Assembly: GCA_964453435.1 (NCBI GenBank) | Contig: CAYVQZ010000016.1 | Location: forward strand, 1 to 64,000 | Direction of reading: 5' to 3' | DNA length: 64,000 nucleotides | Source: CAYVQZ01 sp964453435 | GTDB lineage: Bacteria > Abyssobacteria > SURF-5 | Shown here: positions 34,590 through 43,263 of the stretch, in pieces | Layout: each line of letters opens with the position of its first letter | How positions within the stretch are numbered: the stretch's first letter is position 1 | Notes under the pieces: generated by a model | Told to the model about the DNA's origin: nothing | The model's input: the letters and a program-made list of their open reading frames with translations, nothing else | Database searches by the model: none | Made by a program: the position numbers and the translations under genes

Positions 34590-35687
34590 TCAAGCCGGTT
34601 CCGCGATTTCTCTCATTTCGACAAGGGTTGTTTCGATTCGCCGCCTTTGCCGATATGCCTTGATAACATTATATAGAATGATGACCATGCCCATGGTCCC
34701 CGCCAGGAACAGCATAGCTTTGCTTGCCTGGTTGAAATATACGTCCCATTTTGGGTCCATCGATATCCACCCAAGCTGTCGCATATACATCGGCATAGCG
34801 ATGGCCCGGCTCAATACGCACATGAGAATGATGACGCCCGTAACGATACGGATCATGACTTCCTTGACAACCTTGACCCCATAGGCCCCGATGTATATAC
34901 CGAACAGCGAACCCAGGTAGAGGAGCATGGTGAGTCGAATATCCACGAAGCCCTGATAGGCATAGTTTACTGCCCCCCACGCGCCCATGAACATCGCCAA
35001 ATACAATTCGGAGCCGGCGGCTACAGCCGTGGGCACTCCGAAAACGTAAATCATGGCCGGCACGCCAATGAATCCGCCCACCCCGATTGTTCCCGCCAGG
35101 TATCCGGTCGCCAGTCCGGCGCCCATTACCAGCCAAAGCGAAACCTTTACGTCGGCCACCTTGAAATTTACGTAGGGGGGGAGGTTCAACCGCGAGAAGA
35201 AATTGGCGAGTTTCATCGACGGTCCCGCTCCTCCCTCGGCGGGTTTCAAGGCGTCCCGCAGCATCGAGAGAGCGACAAGCGTGAGGATGCCAACAAATAC
35301 AACGCTGATATATAGGTCGGAAGCCGCCGAGCCCCCGGTACCATGGCCGTCTCCCTCGACATTGAACAGCATGCTGTTAATCACAACGGCAATGCGTATG
35401 CCAATGAACGCGGTGATGACCATGAATGCGGCCAGTCGCTTGTCCACGTTCCCGAACTCGCTGTGTTTCTTCGAGCCGACCATGGCCTTGCCGAATTTAT
35501 GAGTGATATTGCTGGCGACAGCCACGACTCCGGGAACCCCAAGGTTCATCATGCCCGGAGTCATGAAAAACGCGCCGCCACTCCCGATAAAACCGCTGAG
35601 AACCCCACCGATGAATCCAAGCACTACCACCTGCGCAGCGGAAATGAGGCTCAGTTCAATGTATTGACCAAACAGTAAATCGCTCAT
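34590..35687 (-). CDS. TauE/SafE-family transporter (minus-strand copy)
   Basis: The 365-residue membrane protein has about eight hydrophobic segments in two repeats, with the family motifs GGVLSGFIGSGGAFFMTPGM in the first half and AGTIGVGGFIGVPAMIYVFG in the second. TauE/SafE proteins export sulfite, sulfoacetate or related organosulfur anions. It is longer than usual because of a loop near 110-185. It lies 45 bases after the cytidylate-kinase-like gene in a five-gene run. Confidence 0.9.
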   Translation of the reverse strand: MSDLLFGQYIELSLISAAQVVVLGFIGGVLSGFIGSGGAFFMTPGMMNLGVPGVVAVASNITHKFGKAMVGSKKHSEFGNVDKRLAAFMVITAFIGIRIAVVINSMLFNVEGDGHGTGGSAASDLYISVVFVGILTLVALSMLRDALKPAEGGAGPSMKLANFFSRLNLPPYVNFKVADVKVSLWLVMGAGLATGYLAGTIGVGGFIGVPAMIYVFGVPTAVAAGSELYLAMFMGAWGAVNYAYQGFVDIRLTMLLYLGSLFGIYIGAYGVKVVKEVMIRIVTGVIILMCVLSRAIAMPMYMRQLGWISMDPKWDVYFNQASKAMLFLAGTMGMVIILYNVIKAYRQRRRIETTLVEMREIAEPA

Positions 35688-35732
35688 AGGGGTGATTCCT
35701 TTCCGTTCCAGCGTTCGTTCCCTTCAATTCTC

Positions 35733-37289
35733 CTATTCCATTTTGATGAGTTTCAAGAAAGCGCTGGCCACCGTTGCGTAGGAATACGCAACGAGAGGCA
35801 CAAAGAGAACCACAGCAATGGAGACCAGCATCCTGGGCAACCATTCGGCCCGTGAGAGGAAGGTGCCCTTGATTGCCTCGGCGTACCAACCCGCCTGAGC
35901 CAGAAACGCGAGGATTTCGTCCTGCTTGCCGAAAACCGCGAGATAAAAGACAGCCGTCAAGAGAAGGAATGCGGCTGTTCGGGCAACATCGCGTTTGCCG
36001 AACAGATAGCGTGCGCCAAGCTCATCGGCGGTAACGACGGGCGCTTTAATGTGGTCGCTCAAGAATCCTCGGAAATCGCGGGTCGCCCGCAGTCTCGCAG
36101 CATGTCCCTTGGACAGAAAAATATCGCCTATGACCACCAGAGAACATGGAATGTTGGGATTGATGGATTGGACCACCTGATGCGGGTCGCCGTATATTAC
36201 CCGTCCTCCTCCTGATTTTCCTATGGCGGCAAGCTCATCGAGCGTCACCTGAAGTCCTCCGTTTTCGCCGCGCGCCTCAGGCGCATCGTCCTCGATTCCG
36301 CCGTTATACTCGGACGCAGGCGGTTTCGCAACCGCCCCCGCCATTTCGGGGACGGGACTTCCGTCAGACTGGCTCTCCTCCACCGGAGCGCATCGGACGA
36401 GTTCCACCGCGGCGTTCCATTTGGTCGCAATTTCGACCACTTGGTGGAATAGTTCGGAATGAGGCTCGAACTCTTCTTGAATCCAGACGATGTTCGTCAT
36501 CGCCATCGTGGTGCGGATGTCCTTGATGCCCGGAAGGTTTCTGCAGACCTCCGGTATGGCCTCGGCAACCTTTGCGTCCTGCGGGCGATACGTAATGTTG
36601 AGCACCCCGTTGTCGGACCGGACTTTCACTTTGGCGCTGTGGGTTCGCTCGTCCCGAGCGATTAACAGCCGCGCCTTGGCCGCCAGTCGAAGGTCATCCA
36701 TGCGCTTCCTCGACGCAGGCGTCATTTGAAAATCCGGCAACTCCGACATCTGTATCAGCAAGGTGGTTGCATTTTCCGGGCTCATTTGCGCAAGATTTAT
36801 CACGACATCATAGTTTGCGGCGTCTTCCCAAGAGACCCCGTACATGGAGTGAACCCACCGTCTTCTGTCTTCGTCGACCTCTTCAATGTATTTCCGGGCC
36901 TTCTTCCGGTCGAGTCCGAGTGTCCGCATCACTGACTCGATGCGGTACTCCTCATCCGCGAGCACGCGCACCCTGAGAACGTGGCTCACGCCGGGAAGCA
37001 ACAGATGGCCCGTTCGACCGTGGTACACAAGCCCCTTCTCGGCAGCCTTGTCGCACAAGTAGGCGGTGGAAAACGCCAGATAGTGGTCCCGTTCCAGCGA
37101 GAGCCGCTCGCTTATACCCTGTTTCACCATAGCCATTTCCAACTTGCCGACCTGAATTCCCTCACTGGTAGCCGCCTCGATGAGTTCCTCCCGGCTCAGA
37201 CACGCATAGTCCAGCTTCTCGGCGAGGCGCTCCGCCAGCTTAACGCCTCCGCTCAGCGTGCCCCTTGAAATGCATATCAACTGGTTCAC
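35733..37289 (-). CDS. Cytidylate-kinase-like protein with BON domain and C-terminal membrane helices
   Basis: This 518-residue protein begins ICISRGTLSGGVKLAERLAE, a PF13189-like P-loop region in which the usual P-loop Lys is absent. YHGRTGHLLLPGVSHVLRVR follows. A BON-like module lies near 215-262 (KVKVRSDNGVLNITYRPQ ... IPEVCRNLPGIKDIRT). The C-terminal third has a GRVIYGDPHQVVQ nucleotide-like segment and two membrane helices (about 440-460 and 485-510). The first 260 residues are paralogous to the shorter protein at 42.4 kb. Kinase activity is doubtful; a membrane-attached nucleotide sensor is as likely. It is second in the run after the universal stress gene. Confidence 0.78.
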   Translation of the reverse strand: MNQLICISRGTLSGGVKLAERLAEKLDYACLSREELIEAATSEGIQVGKLEMAMVKQGISERLSLERDHYLAFSTAYLCDKAAEKGLVYHGRTGHLLLPGVSHVLRVRVLADEEYRIESVMRTLGLDRKKARKYIEEVDEDRRRWVHSMYGVSWEDAANYDVVINLAQMSPENATTLLIQMSELPDFQMTPASRKRMDDLRLAAKARLLIARDERTHSAKVKVRSDNGVLNITYRPQDAKVAEAIPEVCRNLPGIKDIRTTMAMTNIVWIQEEFEPHSELFHQVVEIATKWNAAVELVRCAPVEESQSDGSPVPEMAGAVAKPPASEYNGGIEDDAPEARGENGGLQVTLDELAAIGKSGGGRVIYGDPHQVVQSINPNIPCSLVVIGDIFLSKGHAARLRATRDFRGFLSDHIKAPVVTADELGARYLFGKRDVARTAAFLLLTAVFYLAVFGKQDEILAFLAQAGWYAEAIKGTFLSRAEWLPRMLVSIAVVLFVPLVAYSYATVASAFLKLIKME

Positions 37290-37341
37290 TTTTTCTCTCC
37301 TCCCCTTCCGGGGCTTCCCGGGGGTGTACTACCTCCTCCGC

Positions 37342-37773
37342 TCATGCCTTGATAGACGGAACTACCACCGGACATTCCAGCATGCCCTGTGTCCTGACAA
37401 GCCAGTGAGTCTCCTTTTGACTTGCCTTCCGCTCTCTCAAATCCTCTCTTCCGGCCCACACTATGGCCCTTATGGAACTCAGCCCGGCCAAAAACTTCAT
37501 GAGTTCCGATTGCGGATCCCCTACTCGCACCAATATTTCTCGCACAACCTCTTCATTCTCGGCGCTGGTAACGTATTCGCACAACTTATTCCGAATCATC
37601 CGCTCGAATTGCTCCAACCTGATTCGGGCTCCTGATTCTCTTTCAAGCGCGTCATTCGGCAAAAGTCCGAGAAATATCAGTTGGGAGTCGGTTCGCTTCG
37701 CCAGTTCGATCGAGTAGTGCACAGCCTCGCCGCGCACCCCGTGAGAATCGAACAAAACCAAGATAGCGCGCAT
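37342..37773 (-). CDS. Universal stress protein family
   Basis: The 143-residue protein has a UspA-like fold: MRAILVLFDSHGVRGEA at the start, a GLLPNDALERES loop and ILVRVGDPQSELMKF. The C-terminal ATP-binding G-2x-G-9x-G(S/T) motif is not evident, so it may be of the non-ATP-binding class. ATG 37773 follows GAGAGGA. It is the first gene of the five-gene minus-strand run and sits directly behind a sigma-54-like promoter. Confidence 0.75.
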   Translation of the reverse strand: MRAILVLFDSHGVRGEAVHYSIELAKRTDSQLIFLGLLPNDALERESGARIRLEQFERMIRNKLCEYVTSAENEEVVREILVRVGDPQSELMKFLAGLSSIRAIVWAGREDLRERKASQKETHWLVRTQGMLECPVVVPSIKA

Positions 37774-38448
37774 AATGGGTCCTCTCAGGGTGTGCTTTCG
37801 CAGACATATATTGGGCAATTCCGGCGCCATGGACATCCGGCCAATTGTAAGTCATTGGCACGAAAGGAGAAAGCATCACCAATGGGTTCGTGGTGTCGGG
37901 CAACGGCATCGTTGCGATATACAACATAAACCGCAGAAATATTTGTAACATCATATGGAACAATGAATTCGAACTTAATTGCAGATAACATCGCATGCGA
38001 TGTATATTGCAACAGCAGAACAATGTTTCTTCTTAAAGCTACGTTTTAACGATTGCAGGCAGGTGGATTCGCGGATTTTGTGGAGCAAATTGAAACGCAC
38101 GCATCTATTCCCCTGCGCTGTTTTGACATTCCGATTGCTAAAATGGCCAAGCAGAGTTTTCTCTGTCAGAACGCATAACGGGAACAGGCTCTACACAAGT
38201 TGATTTGTTGCAGTCCCCTTTGATAGAATGACTCTGTTTCAAGCGGCCAGATCGTTTTCCATTCAATACACCTCGTGAAGGTGGGCGGAGAATGTAACTG
38301 TGCCGGACAAATCCCCTCCAGCGCAGGGCGGGCCGGGCCCGAGAACCGGCATGGTGGTGGGAAACGCGAGCCTCCGTGGCCGCGCGCTCGAGGCGGTTCC
38401 GCCCGGGAGCAGGTTTTGCGAAACGAATTCGCAGAGAAAGAGGCAACA
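37774..38448. promoter_or_regulatory. Divergent control region between the two paralogous operons
   Basis: About 675 bases lie between the universal stress gene and the plus-strand kinase. On the minus strand a sigma-54-like site is at 37815-37829. On the plus strand a weak sigma-70-like pair TTGATT (38200-38205) and TAGAAT (38224-38229), 18 apart, lies upstream of the kinase. The AT-rich middle contains CATCGCATGCGATG (palindrome, about 37988-38001), a possible regulator site. Confidence 0.5.
37815..37829 (-). promoter_or_regulatory. Sigma-54-like promoter of the minus-strand operon
   Basis: On the minus strand the site reads TGGCGCCGGAATTGC, matching TGGC-N7-TTGC with correct -24/-12 spacing but two departures from consensus (G and C in the CACG part). 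It leaves about 30 bases of leader before ATG 37773. Confidence 0.6.
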
Positions 38449-40062
38449 ATGAATCAGAGCTTTTCTGATACGGTTGCCGACGACAAGGTTTCCGAGGCGC
38501 CGCTCGAAGCCCCTTCCGTTGATGAAAGCGGCCAGAAACAAACCGAGACAGCTCTGAGAGCTCTTCAAGAGCGCCCCAAGTTCAGCATCAGAATGCAAAT
38601 TTATCTTGCCGTCACACTCTCGCTGATTATATTCTTTGGCGTGGCAATGTCGCTCCTTATCACAACCTACATGATTGAAAACAAAGTTCGTTTCCTCGAG
38701 ATTTCCAACAGTTATCTTTTCGAGATACAGCAGGCGCGGCGTTTTGAAAAGAACTATTTTCTGTATGGCACAAATCTCGAAGACGCGCTCGACAACATCG
38801 CTACGGCAAATAGGATTTTGCGCGACAACGCCGGGGGCTTGGGGCAGGTGATGGGAAAAGAGTCGTTCGCCCTGATTCTGCCTCGTTTGCAGGACTATGA
38901 GACCGCCCTGAGAAGGTTGCGGGAAATAGAGCTGAGCCCGCGCGCGGAGAACTATGCATTAAAGAAGAAGGACGCCGAGCTCGAAGCGCGCAAGCATGGG
39001 CAAGAAGTGGCGTCCTTCGCAGAGGAGTTGATGCAGAAGGAAAAGACGGCGCTGGACAAGATGATTTTGCTTTCCCGAAAGGTTCACATCTATTCGTTCC
39101 TTTTTCTGTTTTTCTTCTTTGCGTTCAACACATACTTTCTTGGCAGGAGAGTTTTGAGACCCCTGTGGCGTTTCGTTTTTTATGCGGAGCGCATTGCCGC
39201 CGGGGATTATTCACCGATCATGCCGGTTCGCCGATATCGTGACGAATTTTCCAACCTGGCGGTTGCCATTAACAAGATGATACGGGAAATCGAGGCCAAA
39301 CAGGACCAGTTGATTCAATCTCACAAGGTAGCCGCCATCGGTCTTCTCACATCGGGCGTGGCCCATGAACTCAACAATCCGATAAATAACATCAATATTA
39401 CCGCCGAGTACATCCTGGAAAACTATGATTCGTTGGGGAATGAAGAAAAGAGGAGGCTGCTGGGCGATATTATGCAACAGGGAGACCGAGCCAGCAGCAC
39501 GGTGAAGGAACTCCTTCATTTCACGAGGGCAAAGCCCGATGCGTTCGAGCAACTTGAGATTACGGAAGTGATTGACGAGACATTGAGACTTCTTCAGAAC
39601 CAGTTGAACTTAATCGGCATAGCCGTTCAAAAAGAGTATCCGGATGTCGTCCCTGCGGTGAGAGGCAACCAAAACAATATTCAGCAGGTCTTTTTGAATC
39701 TCTTTACAAATGCCATACAGGCAATGCCCGGGGGGGGGACGTTGCAAATAGTTGTAAGCGACACGCATGTGGGGTTGCTGAAAATAGATGTCAAAGACAC
39801 GGGGGTCGGCATCAAGCCGGAGCACCTTCAGAGGATATTCGATCCGTATTTCACAACCAAGAGCATCAACGAGGGGACCGGTTTGGGCTTATCCGTCTGC
39901 TTCGGCATCGTCAAGAAGCACGGCGGCAAAATAGTGGTGTCGAGTGAGGTCGGCAAAGGCTCGACATTCAGCGTGTATCTCCCGTGTTTGGATCATGATG
40001 CGGGGAAGCTGGCGGAGAAGGCGCTGACGGAAAAGGACGACTCCGTCAAGTTATCTGATTGA
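38449..40062 (+). CDS. Membrane sensor histidine kinase with HAMP (plus-strand copy)
   Basis: The 537-residue kinase parallels the one at 32.2 kb: membrane helices near 52-75 and 210-230, the sensor motif QQARRFEKNYFLYGTNLED, a HAMP-like RPLWRFVFYAERIAAGDYSP, and GVAHELNNPINNINIT (phosphohistidine). FLNLFTNAIQAMPG, VKDTGVGIKPEH, FDPYFTTKS and GTGLGLSVCFGI complete the ATPase domain. ATG 38449 is chosen with AAGAGG upstream; earlier in-frame starts give low-complexity, Arg/Pro-rich sequence and are less likely. The TauE, Alph_Pro_TM, receiver and cytidylate-kinase-like genes follow in order. Confidence 0.9.
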   Translation: MNQSFSDTVADDKVSEAPLEAPSVDESGQKQTETALRALQERPKFSIRMQIYLAVTLSLIIFFGVAMSLLITTYMIENKVRFLEISNSYLFEIQQARRFEKNYFLYGTNLEDALDNIATANRILRDNAGGLGQVMGKESFALILPRLQDYETALRRLREIELSPRAENYALKKKDAELEARKHGQEVASFAEELMQKEKTALDKMILLSRKVHIYSFLFLFFFFAFNTYFLGRRVLRPLWRFVFYAERIAAGDYSPIMPVRRYRDEFSNLAVAINKMIREIEAKQDQLIQSHKVAAIGLLTSGVAHELNNPINNINITAEYILENYDSLGNEEKRRLLGDIMQQGDRASSTVKELLHFTRAKPDAFEQLEITEVIDETLRLLQNQLNLIGIAVQKEYPDVVPAVRGNQNNIQQVFLNLFTNAIQAMPGGGTLQIVVSDTHVGLLKIDVKDTGVGIKPEHLQRIFDPYFTTKSINEGTGLGLSVCFGIVKKHGGKIVVSSEVGKGSTFSVYLPCLDHDAGKLAEKALTEKDDSVKLSD

Positions 40063-40109
40063 CTGTGCCGCGGGTCCGTAAGAAGAAAACACTGGAAACG
40101 GAGGAATGA

Positions 40110-41039
40110 ATGAGCGCGTATCTATATCTTCCGATCGCAGGCAACAGTTTGAACCTATTTCTCCTTGTCGGATTGGGAGCGATGGTCGGTTTCCTGTCCG
40201 GACTTTTCGGCGTGGGAGGAGGTTTTCTGCTGACTCCCTTACTCATTATGATAGGGATACCTCCGACAGTTGCGGCCGCATCTGATTCCAACCAGATCGT
40301 CGCGGCGTCTTCTTCCGGAACCTATGCCCACTGGCGGCTCGGGAACGTTGATTTCAAGATGGGGTTATGTCTCCTTCTTGGTGGCCTGGTGGGAGGCACA
40401 TTTGGCGTCCACTTGATAAAAGTGCTCCGGGCGCTTGGCAACGCCGATTTCTTCATCAAGATCACGTATGTCGTGATGCTTGGAGTTGTTGGCAGTTATA
40501 TGTTTCAGGAAAGCCTTCGCAGCCTGCGGGGAGCCCGCCTGGCAGAAACAGAAGAGGAAAAGCAGAAGGAGTCGTGGTTTACAAAGGTAAACCGGATATT
40601 ACCATGGCCCATGCATTTCGGGAAGTCCGGCGTCACAATGTCCTTGTTCATGCCGCTTTTCCTTGGGACGCTGGTGGGCGTTCTCGCGGCCATAATGGGT
40701 GTAGGCGGCGGCTTCATCATGGTTCCCGTCATGGTCTATATGTTGCGAATGCCAATGCATGTGGTCGTCGGAACCAGCCTTTTTCAAATCCTCTTCACAT
40801 GCGTAAACGTGACTTTCATGCAGGCATATGTCAACCATACCGTTGACTTCATGCTTGCTCTTCTCCTTCTTGTCGGCTCGACGCTGGGAGCTCAGGTCGG
40901 CGCGCGCGTGAGCAGAAAGCTGAAAGCGGACCAATTGAAAATTCTGCTTGCGAGCATCGTTCTTTTGGTAACGCTAAAGATGCTGGCGGAATTGCTTATG
41001 AGACCGGAAATCCTCCTTTCCTTAAAAGGGGGTCATTGA
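40110..41039 (+). CDS. TauE/SafE-family transporter (plus-strand copy)
   Basis: The 309-residue membrane protein has the two TauE/SafE repeats: VGFLSGLFGVGGGFLLTPLL and VGVLAAIMGVGGGFIMVPVM, and about eight helices. Predicted export of sulfite or an organosulfur anion. Its TGA overlaps the start of the next gene (TGATG), so the two are translationally coupled; this pairing with an Alph_Pro_TM protein is also seen in alphaproteobacteria and supports a joint transport role. Confidence 0.92.
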   Translation: MSAYLYLPIAGNSLNLFLLVGLGAMVGFLSGLFGVGGGFLLTPLLIMIGIPPTVAAASDSNQIVAASSSGTYAHWRLGNVDFKMGLCLLLGGLVGGTFGVHLIKVLRALGNADFFIKITYVVMLGVVGSYMFQESLRSLRGARLAETEEEKQKESWFTKVNRILPWPMHFGKSGVTMSLFMPLFLGTLVGVLAAIMGVGGGFIMVPVMVYMLRMPMHVVVGTSLFQILFTCVNVTFMQAYVNHTVDFMLALLLLVGSTLGAQVGARVSRKLKADQLKILLASIVLLVTLKMLAELLMRPEILLSLKGGH

Positions 41040-41833
41040 TGAAAGGCACATTTCGAACGCTATGTGGATTTCTTTTTGGAATCGCCTTGCTTCTTCTGGC
41101 AGGCGAAAAGCTGGCGCATGCCGGGCCCGACGAGTCCGCCTTGGAGATAGCGCCGGAAAAAATCGAGGTCAACTCCTTCTATCACGGGACACGTCTCAGG
41201 GTTGAAGGAACCGCCCCGTCCCAATGCGAAGTCGTCCTCATTATATCCGGGGAGGAAAGAGAGCATTCTCTTAACAGAAAAGGTAAGGTCGGTCCGCTAT
41301 GGATGACTGTCGGGACACTGACCATCCAAGGCGCACCCGAGGTGTATTATCTTTTAACGTCTGCAAACAATCGTGAAGTGCCCGCATTGCCAGAGATATT
41401 GACTACGCATGGTATGGGGTACGGCGCAATGCGGAAAAGCGTTGTCATTGAGGGGGATGATTCCGATTTTGACGCTGCTTTCGATGAGTTTGTCAGGTTG
41501 AAAGTTAGTATGGAACTGTATAAGGTTTCTCTCGGCGCCATACACTTGGAAAGTGGGGAGCAGGACACCTCAAGATTCGCCCTTACGGTTCCGATTCCTC
41601 CGATGATTCCGCCCGGCAAATACGACGTTCGCTTATACTGTTTCGATGAACGGCAACTTGCTTCGAACAGGTCTCGCACGTTGGCGGTGGAAAAGGTTGG
41701 TCTTCCGCTGCGGCTTTCCGAGCTTGCGTTCGAGCACGCCGCCATGTATGGAATAATCTCTATCATCATTGCTATGGCGGCGGGTCTGTTAATGGGGTTG
41801 CTTTTCGGGTCGAAGAAAAAGGAGCCCCACTGA
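41039..41833 (+). CDS. Alph_Pro_TM/TIGR02186-like membrane-anchored protein
   Basis: The 264-residue protein has an N-terminal signal (cleavage after AHAG), a periplasmic domain (IEVNSFYHGTRLRVEGTAPS, MTVGTLTIQGAPEVYYLLTS, then PPMIPPGKYDVRLYCF) and one C-terminal membrane helix (residues about 237-258) followed by GSKKKEPH. This matches the TIGR02186/PF09608 family, a companion of TauE/SafE transporters whose function is unknown. ATG 41039 overlaps the transporter stop. Confidence 0.8.
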   Translation: MKGTFRTLCGFLFGIALLLLAGEKLAHAGPDESALEIAPEKIEVNSFYHGTRLRVEGTAPSQCEVVLIISGEEREHSLNRKGKVGPLWMTVGTLTIQGAPEVYYLLTSANNREVPALPEILTTHGMGYGAMRKSVVIEGDDSDFDAAFDEFVRLKVSMELYKVSLGAIHLESGEQDTSRFALTVPIPPMIPPGKYDVRLYCFDERQLASNRSRTLAVEKVGLPLRLSELAFEHAAMYGIISIIIAMAAGLLMGLLFGSKKKEPH

Positions 41834-41934
41834 TCCGGATGGCGCAAAGGCCGGATTCACCGTTAGACCAACGGGAGCCGAATCGTGGGAAATTATCGTC
41901 TGCTGTCGCCCGAACGGCGAGGAAAGGTTTTGCC

Positions 41935-42336
41935 ATGGAACGAAAGATAGAAATTATGGTTCTCGATGACGAAGCGATTGTGGGTGCAAGACTCCAACCG
42001 TCCTTCGAGAAAGCGGGCTACCACGTGGAAAGCTTCGTGGACAGCAGGGAGGCGATGAAAAGGCTGCGCGAGAAAACCTTCGACATAGTGGTGACCGACC
42101 TCAAAATGTCTTATGTTGACGGGATGGAAATCCACCGTTTCGCGAAGGAGTTGCACCCCGAAACGATTGTCATTATCATCACGGGATTTGCAACGGTGGA
42201 AATAGCTCGCGAAGCGCTCAGGAGCGGTGTTTACGATTTCATCGCGAAGCCATTCAAGATCAGCCACCTGCGCGATGTTATCGCCAGGGCGGCCGCGACC
42301 CTCGAAAAACCTCGACACGGGGAGACCTCGGCGTAG
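41935..42336 (+). CDS. Stand-alone response regulator receiver (plus-strand copy)
   Basis: The 133-residue receiver (IMVLDDEAIVG, VVTDLKMSYVDG, IITGFATVEIAREAL, FIAKPFK) is closely related to the 33.8 kb receiver, including the shared ATVE.AREAL and DFIAKPFK stretches, but has no N-terminal extension. ATG 41935 is preferred, with GAGGAAAGG upstream; a longer frame from 41839 is less likely. It has no output domain and probably partners the plus-strand kinase. Confidence 0.88.
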   Translation: MERKIEIMVLDDEAIVGARLQPSFEKAGYHVESFVDSREAMKRLREKTFDIVVTDLKMSYVDGMEIHRFAKELHPETIVIIITGFATVEIAREALRSGVYDFIAKPFKISHLRDVIARAAATLEKPRHGETSA

Positions 42337-42426
42337 GAACAATTTTATGGTCGCTCGGAGCATGAAGACGTTGTCGGAAACACTATCGACGAGAATCCCG
42401 AAGCGCAACCGGAAAGAGGTGGGAAA

Positions 42427-43251
42427 ATGGCGATTATAACAATTTCCAGAGGAACCTTCAGCGGGGGAATGATGCTCGCCGAGGACCTGGCCCACAAGCT
42501 GAATTACCGATGTGTCGGCCGGGAAGAAATTGTGGAGACCGCCTCGAAGAAATACGGGGTTTCGGAGGAGAAGCTTCAAAGCGCAATACTGACGCGACCG
42601 TCGGCGTTCAAACGGTTCACCTATGAGCGAGAACAGTATCTCGCATACATTCAGGCAGTCTTATGTGAAAATGCCGAGGGTGACAACATGATATACCATG
42701 GCAACGCGGGTCATTTCCTCCTGAAAGGTGTTCCGCACGTGCTGAGAGTTCGAATTGTTGCGCCCATGGAACTCCGAATCAAGTTTGTGATGGAGCGTCA
42801 GCAACTGCTCCGCAACGATGCAATAAAATATATTGAAAAAGTGGACAAGGAGCGGGTCAAATGGACAAAGTTCCTGTACGGAGTGGATTGGAGGTCTCCC
42901 GAACTCTATGATATCGTCTTCAACCTTGAAACAGAGAATATCCAATTCATCAGCGACATGATTCAACACGCTGCCGAACAGCCGCCGTTCAGGACCACGC
43001 CCGAATCGCAGAAAGTCATGGACGATTTGACGCTGAGCAGCCTCGTGCGGGCTGCCGTCGCTTCGAATCCGGATACCCGCGCAGCCGAGATAAAGGTTAC
43101 CGCTGACGGAGGAACCGTGACAATCGAGGGCAAGGCCAAAACGCAGGATGTGCTCGACCTCTTAAATGAGATCGCCGCGGGCGTGCCAGGAGTAAAAGCA
43201 GTGAGGAACGAAGCGCGTTTGAACTATCGCTATCAGCACATTGAAACATAG
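42427..43251 (+). CDS. Cytidylate-kinase-like protein with BON domain (short copy)
   Basis: The 274-residue protein starts IITISRGTFSGGMMLAEDLA, a P-loop-like region again without the Lys, followed by YHGNAGHFLLKGVPHVLRVR and ALKYIE-type YIEKVDKERVKW. A BON domain fills about 218-262 (AEIKVTADGGTVTIEGKA ... VPGVKAVRNEA). It is paralogous to the first 260 residues of the 35.7 kb protein but lacks its membrane tail. ATG 42427 follows AGAGGTGGG. BON domains usually bind membranes or ligands in stress proteins. It ends the plus-strand run. Confidence 0.8.
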   Translation: MAIITISRGTFSGGMMLAEDLAHKLNYRCVGREEIVETASKKYGVSEEKLQSAILTRPSAFKRFTYEREQYLAYIQAVLCENAEGDNMIYHGNAGHFLLKGVPHVLRVRIVAPMELRIKFVMERQQLLRNDAIKYIEKVDKERVKWTKFLYGVDWRSPELYDIVFNLETENIQFISDMIQHAAEQPPFRTTPESQKVMDDLTLSSLVRAAVASNPDTRAAEIKVTADGGTVTIEGKAKTQDVLDLLNEIAAGVPGVKAVRNEARLNYRYQHIET

Positions 43252-43263
43252 ATTGATTCGACC

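Noticed and set aside
37840..37885. TGGCACG near 37855 on the plus strand as a sigma-54 promoter for the plus-strand kinase
   Set aside because: No GC follows at the -12 spacing; the next GC is five bases too far.
35733..43251. Calling the cytidylate-kinase-like proteins cmk
   Set aside because: The P-loop Lys is absent, a BON domain is added and the context is signalling, so a housekeeping CMP kinase role is not supported.
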